Source: Chloroflexota bacterium
GTDB taxonomy: Bacteria; Chloroflexota; Anaerolineae; Anaerolineales; Villigracilaceae
Length of the DNA stretch: 64,000 nt
Direction: 5' to 3'
NCBI GenBank assembly: GCA_029782225.1
Contig: JAKOVF010000187.1
Location: 62,001-126,000 of the forward strand
How positions within the stretch are numbered: the stretch's first letter is position 1; the number at the start of each line of letters is the position of its first letter. This document shows, one piece after another, positions 24,851 through 32,631 of the stretch. A program made the position numbers and the translations under genes. The notes below the pieces were generated by a model. The model was given only the letters and a program-made list of their open reading frames with translations. It ran no database searches and had not been told where the DNA came from.

Positions 24851-25551
24851 GATCTATACCTTTCCTTTATATTTCTCGGAACTTGATTCTTTGCGCTGAT
24901 CCATGCGCCGACAACCGTCGCTAAAATGGAAAGCACGAAACCGGTCAATATCGCCGTTTCAAAGCGACCTGTTGCGAACGCGTCCAGCACAGGCAGGCCT
25001 TCTGTATGGGCGCGCATTCGCCAGGATGTGGGAATCAGCGCGCCGATGACCATGCCGAGGATTCCGCCAAATATCATACCCGTAAAATATCCAACACCAA
25101 TACCGCCATTTGTGCCAGCCGTTTTGACCGTCAGTGCAGCGGTGAGAGTCCCTGTGATAATTCCAAGGACCAAACCGACGATCAGTCCGACCAGAATGCC
25201 GTTGAGGCTCTTTGTGATCGCCCCCAGCCCGCATCCGATCAACGCGCCGAAGATCGCGCCAATCGCCGAGCCCAAAATAACGCTCGTCCGCGTGATCGGT
25301 TTCTCTGGAAGTGCTTCCTGGGTCCAGACGCTGAAAGGATCCCTGCTTTTCAAACGGATGTGTATGATATTTAGCTGCGCAAGCCACTTGCAGGAGCTGC
25401 CCGGTTTGACGCATTCGATCTCAAAGTTTTCCTCATCGTATTTCTTGACGACAACCCCAACATCACCAATGTCGATCACACCTTCATATTGCTCTGGGAC
25501 CTGGATCACTTCGACTAAATCGTATTGATCGATTACCTCACGATCATCCAT
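24847..25551 (-). CDS. DUF4926-like domain fused to glycine-rich membrane domain
   Basis: A 234-residue protein. The first about 70 residues (DQYDLVEVIQVPEQYEGVIDIGDVGVVV) are a small beta domain of the DUF4926 kind. From about 85 it has Gly/Ala-rich transmembrane segments (GSAIGAIFGALIGCGLGA, GLIVGLVLGIITGTL, GGILGMVIGALIP) of glycine-zipper character. Most of the membrane part is similar to the next gene upstream, which indicates a tandem duplication. Function unknown. Confidence 0.7.
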   Translation of the reverse strand: MDDREVIDQYDLVEVIQVPEQYEGVIDIGDVGVVVKKYDEENFEIECVKPGSSCKWLAQLNIIHIRLKSRDPFSVWTQEALPEKPITRTSVILGSAIGAIFGALIGCGLGAITKSLNGILVGLIVGLVLGIITGTLTAALTVKTAGTNGGIGVGYFTGMIFGGILGMVIGALIPTSWRMRAHTEGLPVLDAFATGRFETAILTGFVLSILATVVGAWISAKNQVPRNIKERYRS

Positions 25552-25620
25552 TTCTCATCCTGAATTACATATGAATAAAAGCGACTCCTCAATTTTATCC
25601 TGCTCGGCTTCCGCCTTTCT

Positions 25621-26055
25621 TTATTTTAGTTTTCTTGGGATCAAATTCCGCCCGGCGACCGACCCGCCGACGGCGGTTCCCAAAACACACAGCAAAAAGG
25701 AGATGAGCACCGCCGTCTCAAAACGACCGGAGATCAAGGCATCCAGGACAGGTAAATTCTGAGTGTTGGCACTCATCCGTACAGAAGCTGGAATCAGCGC
25801 GCCGATCACACCGCCAATCACCGCGCCGAGTCCCATGCCGGTATAGGCACCCACGCTGACGCCGCCGGTCGTGCCAGCCGTCCTGACGGTAAGAGCGGCC
25901 GTCAATGCGCCGGTTAATATTCCAAGCATTATGCCTGTGACCAGACCAATCAATATTCCATTCAAAGTCCCGGTGATCGCGCCAAACGCAGCTCCAATCA
26001 ATGCGCCGACCATCGCGCCAAGAATACCGCCGAAGATGATACTTTTTTGCATCAT
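25621..26055 (-). CDS. Glycine-zipper membrane protein, paralogue of the neighbour
   Basis: A 144-residue protein made of the glycine-rich membrane region only (FGGILGAMVGALIGAAFGAITGTLNGILIGL ...). Shared blocks with the gene at 24847-25551 include LNGILIGL/LNGILVGL, LTAALTVRTAGT/LTAALTVKTAGT, and LPVLDALISGRFETAVL/LPVLDAFATGRFETAIL. It lacks the DUF4926-like head. It lies between pyrE and that paralogue in the same orientation. Confidence 0.7.
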   Translation of the reverse strand: MMQKSIIFGGILGAMVGALIGAAFGAITGTLNGILIGLVTGIMLGILTGALTAALTVRTAGTTGGVSVGAYTGMGLGAVIGGVIGALIPASVRMSANTQNLPVLDALISGRFETAVLISFLLCVLGTAVGGSVAGRNLIPRKLK

Positions 26056-26075
26056 AGGTTCGTCCGCGTTTACCT

Positions 26076-26696
26076 CTAACCAGTAGATTGAGAAAGAAAC
26101 TTTCTTGTTGCTTCAATTTTATCCTTCTCCACTTTGCCTGTCCCTTCCCAGTAATCCAGCAGTTGACTGATCGTCAGCACCGCGTGCATAGCGTACCCTG
26201 CCTGCTGCAGGGATTCCTTCGCGCCGGATTGACGGTCCACCAGCACAACAACGTCTTTTACGACCAAACCAACCCCTGTCAATTTCTCGATGGCTTCGAA
26301 TTTGCTTCCGCCCGTCGTAGCAAGGTCATCAATCACAGCGACTATCTCGCCTGCGTGGTATTCGCCTTCGATCTCGGCTTTTGTGCCGTAAGTCTTGACC
26401 TCCTTGCGCGGGTAGATCATGGGATAGTTCCCAGCAAGAGAGATCGCGGTTGCAATCGGAATCGCCGCGTAAGGCAAACCCGCGATGCGGTCGAATTTCA
26501 ATTCTTTGAGCAAGGGTAAATAAGCCGCACCGATCTGCTCCAGCAGTTTAGGATAGGTGATGATCTGGCGCAGGTCAATGTAGATGGGAGATTGAAGGCC
26601 TGACTTCAGCGTGAAATTGCCGAATTTGATACAGCCGCCCGATAACAAACCGTCGGCGAGAGTAGAGAGCAGAGTATTAGTCGCTAGTGATTGCAT
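26076..26696 (-). CDS. pyrE: Orotate phosphoribosyltransferase
   Basis: A 206-residue PRTase that adds ribose-5-phosphate from PRPP to orotate, giving OMP. KFGNFTLKSGLQSPIYIDLR is the N-terminal orotate region; MIYPRKEVKTYGTKAEIEGE is the flexible loop; VAVIDDLATTGGSKFEA is the PRPP-binding motif. It follows pyrF by 8 bp on the same strand, so the two consecutive steps are coexpressed. Confidence 0.95.
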   Translation of the reverse strand: MQSLATNTLLSTLADGLLSGGCIKFGNFTLKSGLQSPIYIDLRQIITYPKLLEQIGAAYLPLLKELKFDRIAGLPYAAIPIATAISLAGNYPMIYPRKEVKTYGTKAEIEGEYHAGEIVAVIDDLATTGGSKFEAIEKLTGVGLVVKDVVVLVDRQSGAKESLQQAGYAMHAVLTISQLLDYWEGTGKVEKDKIEATRKFLSQSTG

Positions 26697-26704
26697 ATGA
26701 AAGA

Positions 26705-27547
26705 TTATTCTCCGTGACTAAGCATCTGTGCCCTGATCTCTAATATCTGATCTCTTATCTCCGCCGCGGCCAAACCTGGTTTCTCGGCGCGCGAGATGCT
26801 GCGCGAAATGGGAATCAACAGTCCCTTGCCATCTTTTCGCAGGCCGGATTTCAGGGTCATCTCCAATTCACCGCCCTGTGTACCGACGCCGGGAGCGAGG
26901 AACCACAGATCAGGTACGGCGGCGCGGATATTGGACATGATCTGCGGGTGTGTTGCACCCACAACGATGCCGACATTGTTCTTCTCATTCCACTGCTGCG
27001 CGAGTTGTGCGACATAAATATACAGAGGCCCGGGGTTATCGGCCGCGGGAGGCAGGACGAGTAAATTCTGCAAGTCCATTGATCCAGCGTTGGAGGTTTT
27101 GCACAGCAGGAATACGCCCTTCTCGGAATTCTGGATGAACGGCTCGATCGAGTCCTTACCGAGATAGGGATTCAACGTAATGCAATGCGCGCCGAGCATG
27201 TCAAATGCGGATTTGGCGTAGGCCTCCGCTGTAGATGCAATGTCCCCGCGTTTGGCGTCCAGCACAACGGGGATCATCGAGCCGAGGCGAACTGATTCTT
27301 CCTGAATCGCTTCGATGACCTGCTTGAGCGCGGTCCAGCCTTCGGCGCCAAAGACTTCGAAGAAGGCCGCGTTGGGCTTGAATGCCGCAGCGTAGGGAGC
27401 TGTCTGTTTAACGAGCTTCAGGCAAAAGTCGCGCGCAGACGCGGCAGTGGGTTCGGGCAAATCGTTGACATGTGGATCTAATCCAACGCAGAGGAGGGAC
27501 GAGCAATCGTCCACGCGTTTTTCCAAAAAAGAGAAAAATGATTCCAT
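26705..27547 (-). CDS. pyrF: Orotidine-5'-phosphate decarboxylase (type 2)
   Basis: A 280-residue enzyme of the longer PyrF subfamily, converting OMP to UMP. LCVGLDPHVNDLP opens the barrel, PVVLDAKRGDIASTAEAYAKSAF holds the catalytic Lys/Asp set, and VGATHPQIMSNIRAAVP and LAPGVGTQGGE bind phosphate. A good Shine-Dalgarno (AAGAAGGAAA) precedes ATG 27547. Fusion to pyrE is absent; the genes are merely adjacent. Confidence 0.95.
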   Translation of the reverse strand: MESFFSFLEKRVDDCSSLLCVGLDPHVNDLPEPTAASARDFCLKLVKQTAPYAAAFKPNAAFFEVFGAEGWTALKQVIEAIQEESVRLGSMIPVVLDAKRGDIASTAEAYAKSAFDMLGAHCITLNPYLGKDSIEPFIQNSEKGVFLLCKTSNAGSMDLQNLLVLPPAADNPGPLYIYVAQLAQQWNEKNNVGIVVGATHPQIMSNIRAAVPDLWFLAPGVGTQGGELEMTLKSGLRKDGKGLLIPISRSISRAEKPGLAAAEIRDQILEIRAQMLSHGE

Positions 27548-27563
27548 ATGTTTCCTTCTTACT

Positions 27564-27624
27564 ACTGAGACACGGAGACCCGGAGAAAACCTTTCTAAAA
27601 ATCTCCGTGACTCAGTGTCTCAGT
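27564..27624 (-). repeat. Inverted repeat between pyrB and pyrF
   Basis: ACTGAGACAC (27564-27573) pairs with GTGTCTCAGT (27615-27624), and CACGGAG with CTCCGTG inside it. It belongs to a dispersed 'ACTGAGACACGGAG' repeat style. It could partially terminate or process the pyr mRNA. Confidence 0.7.
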
Positions 27625-27635
27625 GGTTAGGCACT

Positions 27636-28619
27636 TTACGCTTTCCCAAGCACCATCGCCAGCAGCGCCATCCTCACATACAAACCATATTCCATCTGGC
27701 GGAAGTAGGCTGCGCGCGGATCTTCATCGAAGTCCACGCTGATCTCGCCGACGCGCGGGAGCGGATGCATGACAATCATATCCTTCTTTGCCGCTTTCAT
27801 GATCGCGGGATCGATCACATACGCGCCCTTGACCTTTTCATATTCAGCCGGGTCCTCAAAGCGTTCCTTCTGGACGCGCGTCACATACAACACGTCAGTT
27901 TCAGGCAGGACTTTTTCGAGCGAACCAAACTCGGCCTGTGGAATGCCTTTCGCGGCGACTTCATCCATCACTTCCTTCGGCATTTTCAAAATATCTGGCG
28001 AGACATAATTGATCTTGACCTTGAATAGCGAAAGCAGGCGCGCCAGCGAGTGGACGGTTCTTCCATATTTCAAATCGCCGAGCATGGTCACGGTCATGCC
28101 GTCCACCTGGCCCGCGCCCAACTCTTCAAAGATGGTGAATGTATCGAGCAAGGCCTGCGTCGGGTGTTCGCCAATGCCATCGCCCGCGTTGATGACAGGT
28201 TTGCGCGCGGCCTTGGCCGCGATCGCCGCCGAACCGGTTTCGGGATGACGCAGCACGATCACATCGGCGTAACATTCGAGCGTGCGGACGGTGTCAGGCA
28301 GGCTCTCGCCCTTCGACACAGACGAGTACTTCACTTCATTGATCGGGATGACCGAGCCGCCGAGCCGTTCCATCGCGGCGGTGAACGATGACGATGTGCG
28401 CGTCGAAGGCTCATAGAACAGGTTTGCAAGGATCTTGCCCTTCAGCAGATCGAACGTCCCCACACGCTCGACCATGCCGCGCATTTCGTGCGCCACGCCG
28501 AAGATATATTCAAGATCATCGCGGCCGAATTGTTTGACGGAAATAATGTCCTTGCCGTACCAGTCGGCCAGTTTGTTTTCGCCGAAGGGCAGGTGGGGGT
28601 TGAGGGATGAGGTGGGCAT
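27636..28619 (-). CDS. pyrB: Aspartate carbamoyltransferase catalytic subunit
   Basis: A 327-residue ATCase chain joining carbamoyl phosphate and aspartate. [12 protein letters not shown] (about 70-81) is the carbamoyl-phosphate motif; [17 protein letters not shown] is the HPTQ motif; [18 protein letters not shown] and [10 protein letters not shown] bind aspartate. No pyrI regulatory chain is seen. It sits between pyrF and the NIF3-like/pyrC pair. Confidence 0.95.
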   Translation of the reverse strand: MPTSSLNPHLPFGENKLADWYGKDIISVKQFGRDDLEYIFGVAHEMRGMVERVGTFDLLKGKILANLFYEPSTRTSSSFTAAMERLGGSVIPINEVKYSSVSKGESLPDTVRTLECYADVIVLRHPETGSAAIAAKAARKPVINAGDGIGEHPTQALLDTFTIFEELGAGQVDGMTVTMLGDLKYGRTVHSLARLLSLFKVKINYVSPDILKMPKEVMDEVAAKGIPQAEFGSLEKVLPETDVLYVTRVQKERFEDPAEYEKVKGAYVIDPAIMKAAKKDMIVMHPLPRVGEISVDFDEDPRAAYFRQMEYGLYVRMALLAMVLGKA

Positions 28620-28758
28620 GGGAACTCCTTGGTAATTGGGGATTTGTAATTGGATACGAGGAGCGGGTTGCTCGCTGAGGGCAAGTCCCGTTTAGTCACA
28701 TTTTTCTTTCTTTGGCATTCCTCTGTTCGGACTCAAACGGCGGGCAAGGTTGATTCCG

Positions 28759-29127
28759 TTATGGGGAGTGCGACGCACCGTCGCTTCCCGCATCAAAAAG
28801 ATGATTCGCCAGTGGAATAACATTAATTAACGGCTCTTCATAGGGATGGACCGTTCGAATGACCTTAATTGCCTGTTCCACTAAGTCCCGCTTGCAGTTG
28901 ACTTCAAGTTTGTATTCTGCGACTTCGCTGATGTTTCCAATTTCCCCTTCAAAGGGACTGGCACCTTGCAGGGGTCGAAAGAAGCCACGGACAGCAGTTA
29001 ACGCAGCACAGTGATCATAGTTTCCAATCCGCCCTACACCGACTTTTGCCAGCTCATCGCTGATTCTCAGGGCATATTCCTGGGGAACGAAGACCTCAAG
29101 TTTTACATCGGGAAAATTTTCCATCAC
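28759..29127 (-). CDS. NIF3/CutA-like ferredoxin-fold protein
   Basis: A 122-residue protein matching the stand-alone version of the middle domain of NIF3 proteins (COG3323-like). KLEVFVPQEYALRISDEL starts the fold, GRIGNYDHC is the characteristic loop, GFFRPLQGASPFEGEIG follows, and VIRTVHPYEEPLINVIPL ends it. The family is trimeric and CutA-like, with unproven metal or nucleotide binding. It lies 1 bp from the pyrC stop, so it is cotranscribed with pyrC. Confidence 0.85.
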   Translation of the reverse strand: MMENFPDVKLEVFVPQEYALRISDELAKVGVGRIGNYDHCAALTAVRGFFRPLQGASPFEGEIGNISEVAEYKLEVNCKRDLVEQAIKVIRTVHPYEEPLINVIPLANHLFDAGSDGASHSP

Positions 29128-29128
29128 T

Positions 29129-30184
29129 CTATTTCCTTACATTCTGTCCATAACGGGGCTCCACCAGTATCTTCCCATCTTGAAATGCCGTTTTACCACG
29201 CAACACAACTTTTCTCACTTTGCCCTTGACCTTCCATCCTTCAAACGGAGTCCAGCCGCAGCGGGTGAATTGGTCGACGGCGTGGATTTCGTATTCAGCG
29301 TTCTCATCTATTTCGATCCATGTTTGGGATTGTTCGGGGAGATTGAAAATCTTTCTTGGATTAAGGACTGATTTCTCAATAATGCGGTCAATGGTCAGTC
29401 GTCCATCGTCCACGGCGGTAAGCAATAATGGCAGTAAAGTTTCCAGCCCCGGAAACCCGGGCGGAGGATTCTCGGAGTCTTTTTCCTCAACGGTGTGTGG
29501 CGCATGATCGGTGGCGAAGCAGTCTATGACATCGAGATTCTCCCACAGGGCGTCCACATCCACCTGAGTTGCGAGGCGAGGGCGGACTTCGGTGCGGCCG
29601 CTTACTCTCATCCGTGGCTCCTCTCCCGTCAGGAACAAATGGTGCGGACAAACTTCGCACGTTACCTTAATGCCCCTTTCCTTCGCGGCCCTGATCAACA
29701 ATATTTCTTCTCTCAATGAAATATGCGCAATATGGACCGGACGATCATAGATCGCAGCAAAGAGAATGCCTGCGGCCATCGTCCTGGATTCGGAGTGCAG
29801 GACGAGGGGATAGTCTTTCGGGAACTTTGCAAAATGCGGCATCCAGAGTGTCATGTCATTGAGGCGTAGTTCGCCGAATGTTGAGTCAAGGTACATTTTC
29901 AGGCCAGCCGATTTGGATGCCAGGGCGGGAAGAATATCCGCGTTGTTCGGGCCTGCGCCGACAAATTGAGCGTAGTCGCAACGTGCCTTTTGCTTCGCTG
30001 CACCCAACGCAAGATCGAGCGTCGCAGCATCAAAGATCGGCGGCTTCGTATTCGGCATTGCGAGAATCATGGTCACACCGCCCGCGAGGGCAGCCTGGGT
30101 GGCGGAGTCCCAATCTTCCTTGTGGGTCTGTCCGGGTTCACGGACATGGACGTGGGGGTCAATCAGGCCGGGAAGTTTTAGCAT
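29129..30184 (-). CDS. pyrC: Dihydroorotase (CAD-like type)
   Basis: A 351-residue amidohydrolase cyclising carbamoyl-aspartate to dihydroorotate. LPGLIDPHVHVREPG gives metal ligands His11 and His13; SAGLKMYLDSTFGELRL carries the likely carboxylated Lys96; LHSESRTMA and HIAHISLRE add further His; FATDHAPHT has the catalytic Asp. The short N-terminus beginning directly at LPGLIDPHVH and the KMYLDSTF motif resemble the dihydroorotase domain of animal CAD more than E. coli PyrC. It is the first gene after the leader with promoter and terminator at 30253-30396. Confidence 0.92.
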   Translation of the reverse strand: MLKLPGLIDPHVHVREPGQTHKEDWDSATQAALAGGVTMILAMPNTKPPIFDAATLDLALGAAKQKARCDYAQFVGAGPNNADILPALASKSAGLKMYLDSTFGELRLNDMTLWMPHFAKFPKDYPLVLHSESRTMAAGILFAAIYDRPVHIAHISLREEILLIRAAKERGIKVTCEVCPHHLFLTGEEPRMRVSGRTEVRPRLATQVDVDALWENLDVIDCFATDHAPHTVEEKDSENPPPGFPGLETLLPLLLTAVDDGRLTIDRIIEKSVLNPRKIFNLPEQSQTWIEIDENAEYEIHAVDQFTRCGWTPFEGWKVKGKVRKVVLRGKTAFQDGKILVEPRYGQNVRK

Positions 30185-30185
30185 G

Positions 30186-30247
30186 GTTCCTCTCCCTCAC
30201 CCCAGCCTCCACCCTTACGGGTACACATCCCGTGGGAGAGGGAGTGG
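30186..30247. repeat. REP-like palindrome in the pyrC leader
   Basis: CTCTCCCTCACCCC and GGGAGAGGGAG arms surround CTTACGGG/CCCGTGGG, between the leader terminator and the pyrC start codon. It is the same family as copies at 44089 and 56149. Confidence 0.7.
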
Positions 30248-30252
30248 CAGGG

Positions 30253-30284
30253 TAAAAAAAGAGAGTCGCTTTTGGCGACTCTCT
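30253..30284 (-). terminator. Intrinsic terminator inside the pyrC leader (attenuator candidate)
   Basis: A perfect 10-bp stem AGAGAGTCGC / GCGACTCTCT with a 5-base loop is followed on the minus strand by seven T. There is no minus-strand gene upstream of it before the divergent icd gene, but there is a promoter (30369-30396). It therefore ends transcripts that have started in the leader, about 70 bases before the pyrC ATG. Confidence 0.75.
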
Positions 30285-30297
30285 AATTTCCAAAAAT

Positions 30298-30341
30298 CGA
30301 AACAATCATTCCAAAGAAGTGGTGTGGGAATAATCGTCTCG
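30298..30341 (-). other. 15-bp leader hairpin upstream of the pyrC terminator
   Basis: On the minus strand CGAGACGATTATTCC pairs along its full length with GGAATGATTGTTTCG (three G-U pairs), loop 14 bases. Five T follow two bases after the stem. It is the first structure formed in the pyr leader RNA and may bind a regulator or act as a first terminator. Confidence 0.65.
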
Positions 30342-30368
30342 GCCGGGGCTGTCTGTACATTGCGCCGA

Positions 30369-30396
30369 ATTCTACGCTGATTCGTGGACATGTCAA
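30369..30396 (-). promoter_or_regulatory. Sigma-70-type promoter for the pyr cluster
   Basis: On the minus strand TTGACA (30396-30391), 16-bp spacer, TAGAAT (30374-30369). Both hexamers are near consensus. Transcription would start near 30362, giving a leader of about 180 nt before pyrC. Confidence 0.75.
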
Positions 30397-30556
30397 GGGG
30401 ACGAAGACGACCGAAAACGGTGGCACGCGACGGCCGGCCCTGAACGGAGTCGAAGGGTCCAGAATGAAGCGAGAGGGATTACAATCGTCACTCTATTTAT
30501 CAGAGACGCGGATGATATAATCCGCCCGATAATTTCCCAAAGCGAGGTAGCAAGAA

Positions 30557-32143
30557 ATGGCATACACCAACGTTACGGTCCCCCAGGGCGGGGCGAAGAT
30601 TTCAATCGAGGGCGGCAAGCTCCACGTTCCCGATAATCCGATCATTCCTTTTGTCGAAGGCGATGGTACTGGGCGCGACATCTGGCGCGCATCGGTACGC
30701 GTGTTTGACGCGGCGGTCGAGAAGGCGTACGGCGGCAAACGTAAAATCCATTGGATGGAAGTATACGCGGGCGAGAAATCGTTCAAACTGTTCCAGAGCT
30801 GGCTGCCTGAGGAAACGACCGATGCCTTCAGGGAATTTTTGGTGGGGATCAAAGGCCCACTGACGACTCCCATCGGCGGCGGCATTCGTTCGCTCAACGT
30901 CGCACTCCGCAAAATTCTGGACCTGTATGTCTGCCAGCGCCCTGTGAGATATTACAGTGGAATGCCTTCTCCCGTTAAACACCCCGAATACGTGGACATG
31001 GTCATTTTCCGAGAGAACACCGAAGATATTTACACGGGGATTGAGTTCCAATACGGCACAGAAGAGAACAAGAAGTTCAAGGAATTATTCAAGGAAGCAT
31101 TCCCGAAGGAATATGCTAAGATGCGCTTCCCGAATACGGCGGGGATCGGCATCAAGCCCGTTTCCGTGGAAGGCACAGAGCGACTCGTGCGCGCGGCGAT
31201 CCAGTGGTCGTTGGACAACAAACGCAAGAGCGTGAACTTTGTGCATAAGGGCAACATCATGAAGTTCACGGAAGGCGCATTCAAGGATTGGGGTTACGCG
31301 GTTGCCAAGCGCGAGTTCCGTAATCAGATCGTCACCGAGCGCGAAACGTGGATCCTGGGCAACAAGGAAGCCAACCCGAATTTGACGGTGGAAGACAACG
31401 CCAAGATGATCGACCCCGGCTTCGACATGATGTCGCCTGCACAGCAGAACGATATCAAGAAGGAAGTGGAAGAAGCGCTGAAGTTGTGGGATACACACGG
31501 GGATCGCAAGTGGAAGTCCATGCTGTTGATCAAGGACTCGATTGCCGACGTCAGCCTGCAATTCACGCTCATCCGCGCGCGTGACTATGATGTGATTGCC
31601 ACGCTCAACCTGAACGGCGACTATCTCTCCGACGCGCTGGCCGCACAGGTGGGGGGGATTGGTATTGCCCCGGGTGCGAACATCAACTATGAGACGGGTC
31701 ATGCCATCTTTGAAGCGACACATGGTACTGCGCCGAAGTACGCCGACCTCGACAAGGTCAACCCCGGCTCGGTCATCCTCTCGGGCGAGATGATGTTCCG
31801 CTACATGGGCTGGACCGAAGCTGCCGATCTGATCGTCAAAGGCATGGAAGGCGCGGTCGCTGCAAAGACAGTCACTTATGATTTCGCCCGCCTGATGGAT
31901 GGAGCAAAGGAAGTCAAGTGCTCCGAGTTCGGCGATGCAATCATCGAGTGGATGGATAAGGCGCAGCCTGTAGTGGCGAAAGTTGAAGGCGATGCCCTGA
32001 GCGCGTCGAAGGGTTCAAAGTTGAAGGTTGCAAAGAAAGCTACAGTGAAGAAAGCCGTCGCTAAGAAGACCTCGAAAAAGGCAGTTGCAAAGAAGAAAGT
32101 TGCAGTCAAGAAGACGGTGGCAAAGAAAAAATCAAAGAAGTAG
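30557..32143 (+). CDS. icd: Isocitrate dehydrogenase with histone-H1-like C-terminal tail
   Basis: A 528-residue enzyme of the E. coli-type IDH family, oxidising isocitrate to 2-oxoglutarate. [12 protein letters not shown] opens the fold; [22 protein letters not shown] holds the substrate Ser/Asn/Arg set; [30 protein letters not shown] and [20 protein letters not shown] follow; [13 protein letters not shown] is at the coenzyme site. The catalytic part ends near residue 474. The last about 50 residues are almost only Lys, Ala, Val, Thr and Ser ([16 protein letters not shown] type), like histone H1 or DNA-binding tails. NADP preference is likely but not proven. Confidence 0.93.
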   Translation: MAYTNVTVPQGGAKISIEGGKLHVPDNPIIPFVEGDGTGRDIWRASVRVFDAAVEKAYGGKRKIHWMEVYAGEKSFKLFQSWLPEETTDAFREFLVGIKGPLTTPIGGGIRSLNVALRKILDLYVCQRPVRYYSGMPSPVKHPEYVDMVIFRENTEDIYTGIEFQYGTEENKKFKELFKEAFPKEYAKMRFPNTAGIGIKPVSVEGTERLVRAAIQWSLDNKRKSVNFVHKGNIMKFTEGAFKDWGYAVAKREFRNQIVTERETWILGNKEANPNLTVEDNAKMIDPGFDMMSPAQQNDIKKEVEEALKLWDTHGDRKWKSMLLIKDSIADVSLQFTLIRARDYDVIATLNLNGDYLSDALAAQVGGIGIAPGANINYETGHAIFEATHGTAPKYADLDKVNPGSVILSGEMMFRYMGWTEAADLIVKGMEGAVAAKTVTYDFARLMDGAKEVKCSEFGDAIIEWMDKAQPVVAKVEGDALSASKGSKLKVAKKATVKKAVAKKTSKKAVAKKKVAVKKTVAKKKSKK

Positions 32144-32151
32144 GAAATAAC

Positions 32152-32183
32152 AAAAGTCGGGACTTTGAATGTCCCGACTTTTT
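32152..32183 (+). terminator. Terminator of icd
   Basis: AAAAGTCGGGAC pairs with GTCCCGACTTTT around a 7-base loop, followed by T. It lies between convergent icd and FKBP genes and works on both strands. Confidence 0.9.
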
Positions 32184-32186
32184 GTT

Positions 32187-32525
32187 TTATTTCACTTCGA
32201 CCAATTCCACGTCAAAGATAAGAGTTGCATTCGGCGGAATCACGCCGCCACCTGCGCCGCGTTCGCCATAAGCAAGCTCCGGCGGGATAATGAGCTGCGC
32301 TTTGCCGCCGACTTTCATTAAGGCAATTCCTTCGTCCCAGCCTTTGATCACCTGTCCGCGCCCAAGTTGGAACCTGATCGGTTCGCCGCGTGAGACGGAG
32401 CTGTCAAATACTTTTCCGTCCTGGAATTTACCTGTGTAATGGACACTCACTGTCTTGCCCGCTTCTGCCTGCGCGCCGGTGCCAGCTTCCGCTTCAATAT
32501 ATTCAAGTCCGCTTGCTGTTTTCAT
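32187..32525 (-). CDS. FKBP-type peptidyl-prolyl isomerase
   Basis: A 112-residue single-domain [48 protein letters not shown] and [15 protein letters not shown] carry the Tyr, Phe, Asp, Val-Ile and Trp pocket residues. ATG 32525 is preceded by GGAGAA and gives the canonical length; a longer open frame upstream has no family similarity. No signal peptide, so it acts in the cytoplasm. Confidence 0.93.
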   Translation of the reverse strand: MKTASGLEYIEAEAGTGAQAEAGKTVSVHYTGKFQDGKVFDSSVSRGEPIRFQLGRGQVIKGWDEGIALMKVGGKAQLIIPPELAYGERGAGGGVIPPNATLIFDVELVEVK

Positions 32526-32586
32526 GGTTTCTCCATTTCTAAGCGTTGGTTTCAAATAATTGTAACTGCTTCTACAGGGTAAAAGA

Positions 32587-32613
32587 AAAGGCCATCCGGT
32601 ACAGATGGCCTTT
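32587..32613 (-). terminator. Terminator of the cytochrome b/c operon
   Basis: AAAGGCCATC / GATGGCCTTT with a 7-base loop, followed on the minus strand by TCTTTT. It is 18 bp after the stop of the cytochrome b/c fusion gene. Confidence 0.85.
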
Positions 32614-32631
32614 CTATTTTGATAAATGATG

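Noticed and set aside
31085-31723. Open frame of 212 codons antisense to icd
   Set aside because: Same explanation: shadow of a strongly biased gene, with no start signal or family match.
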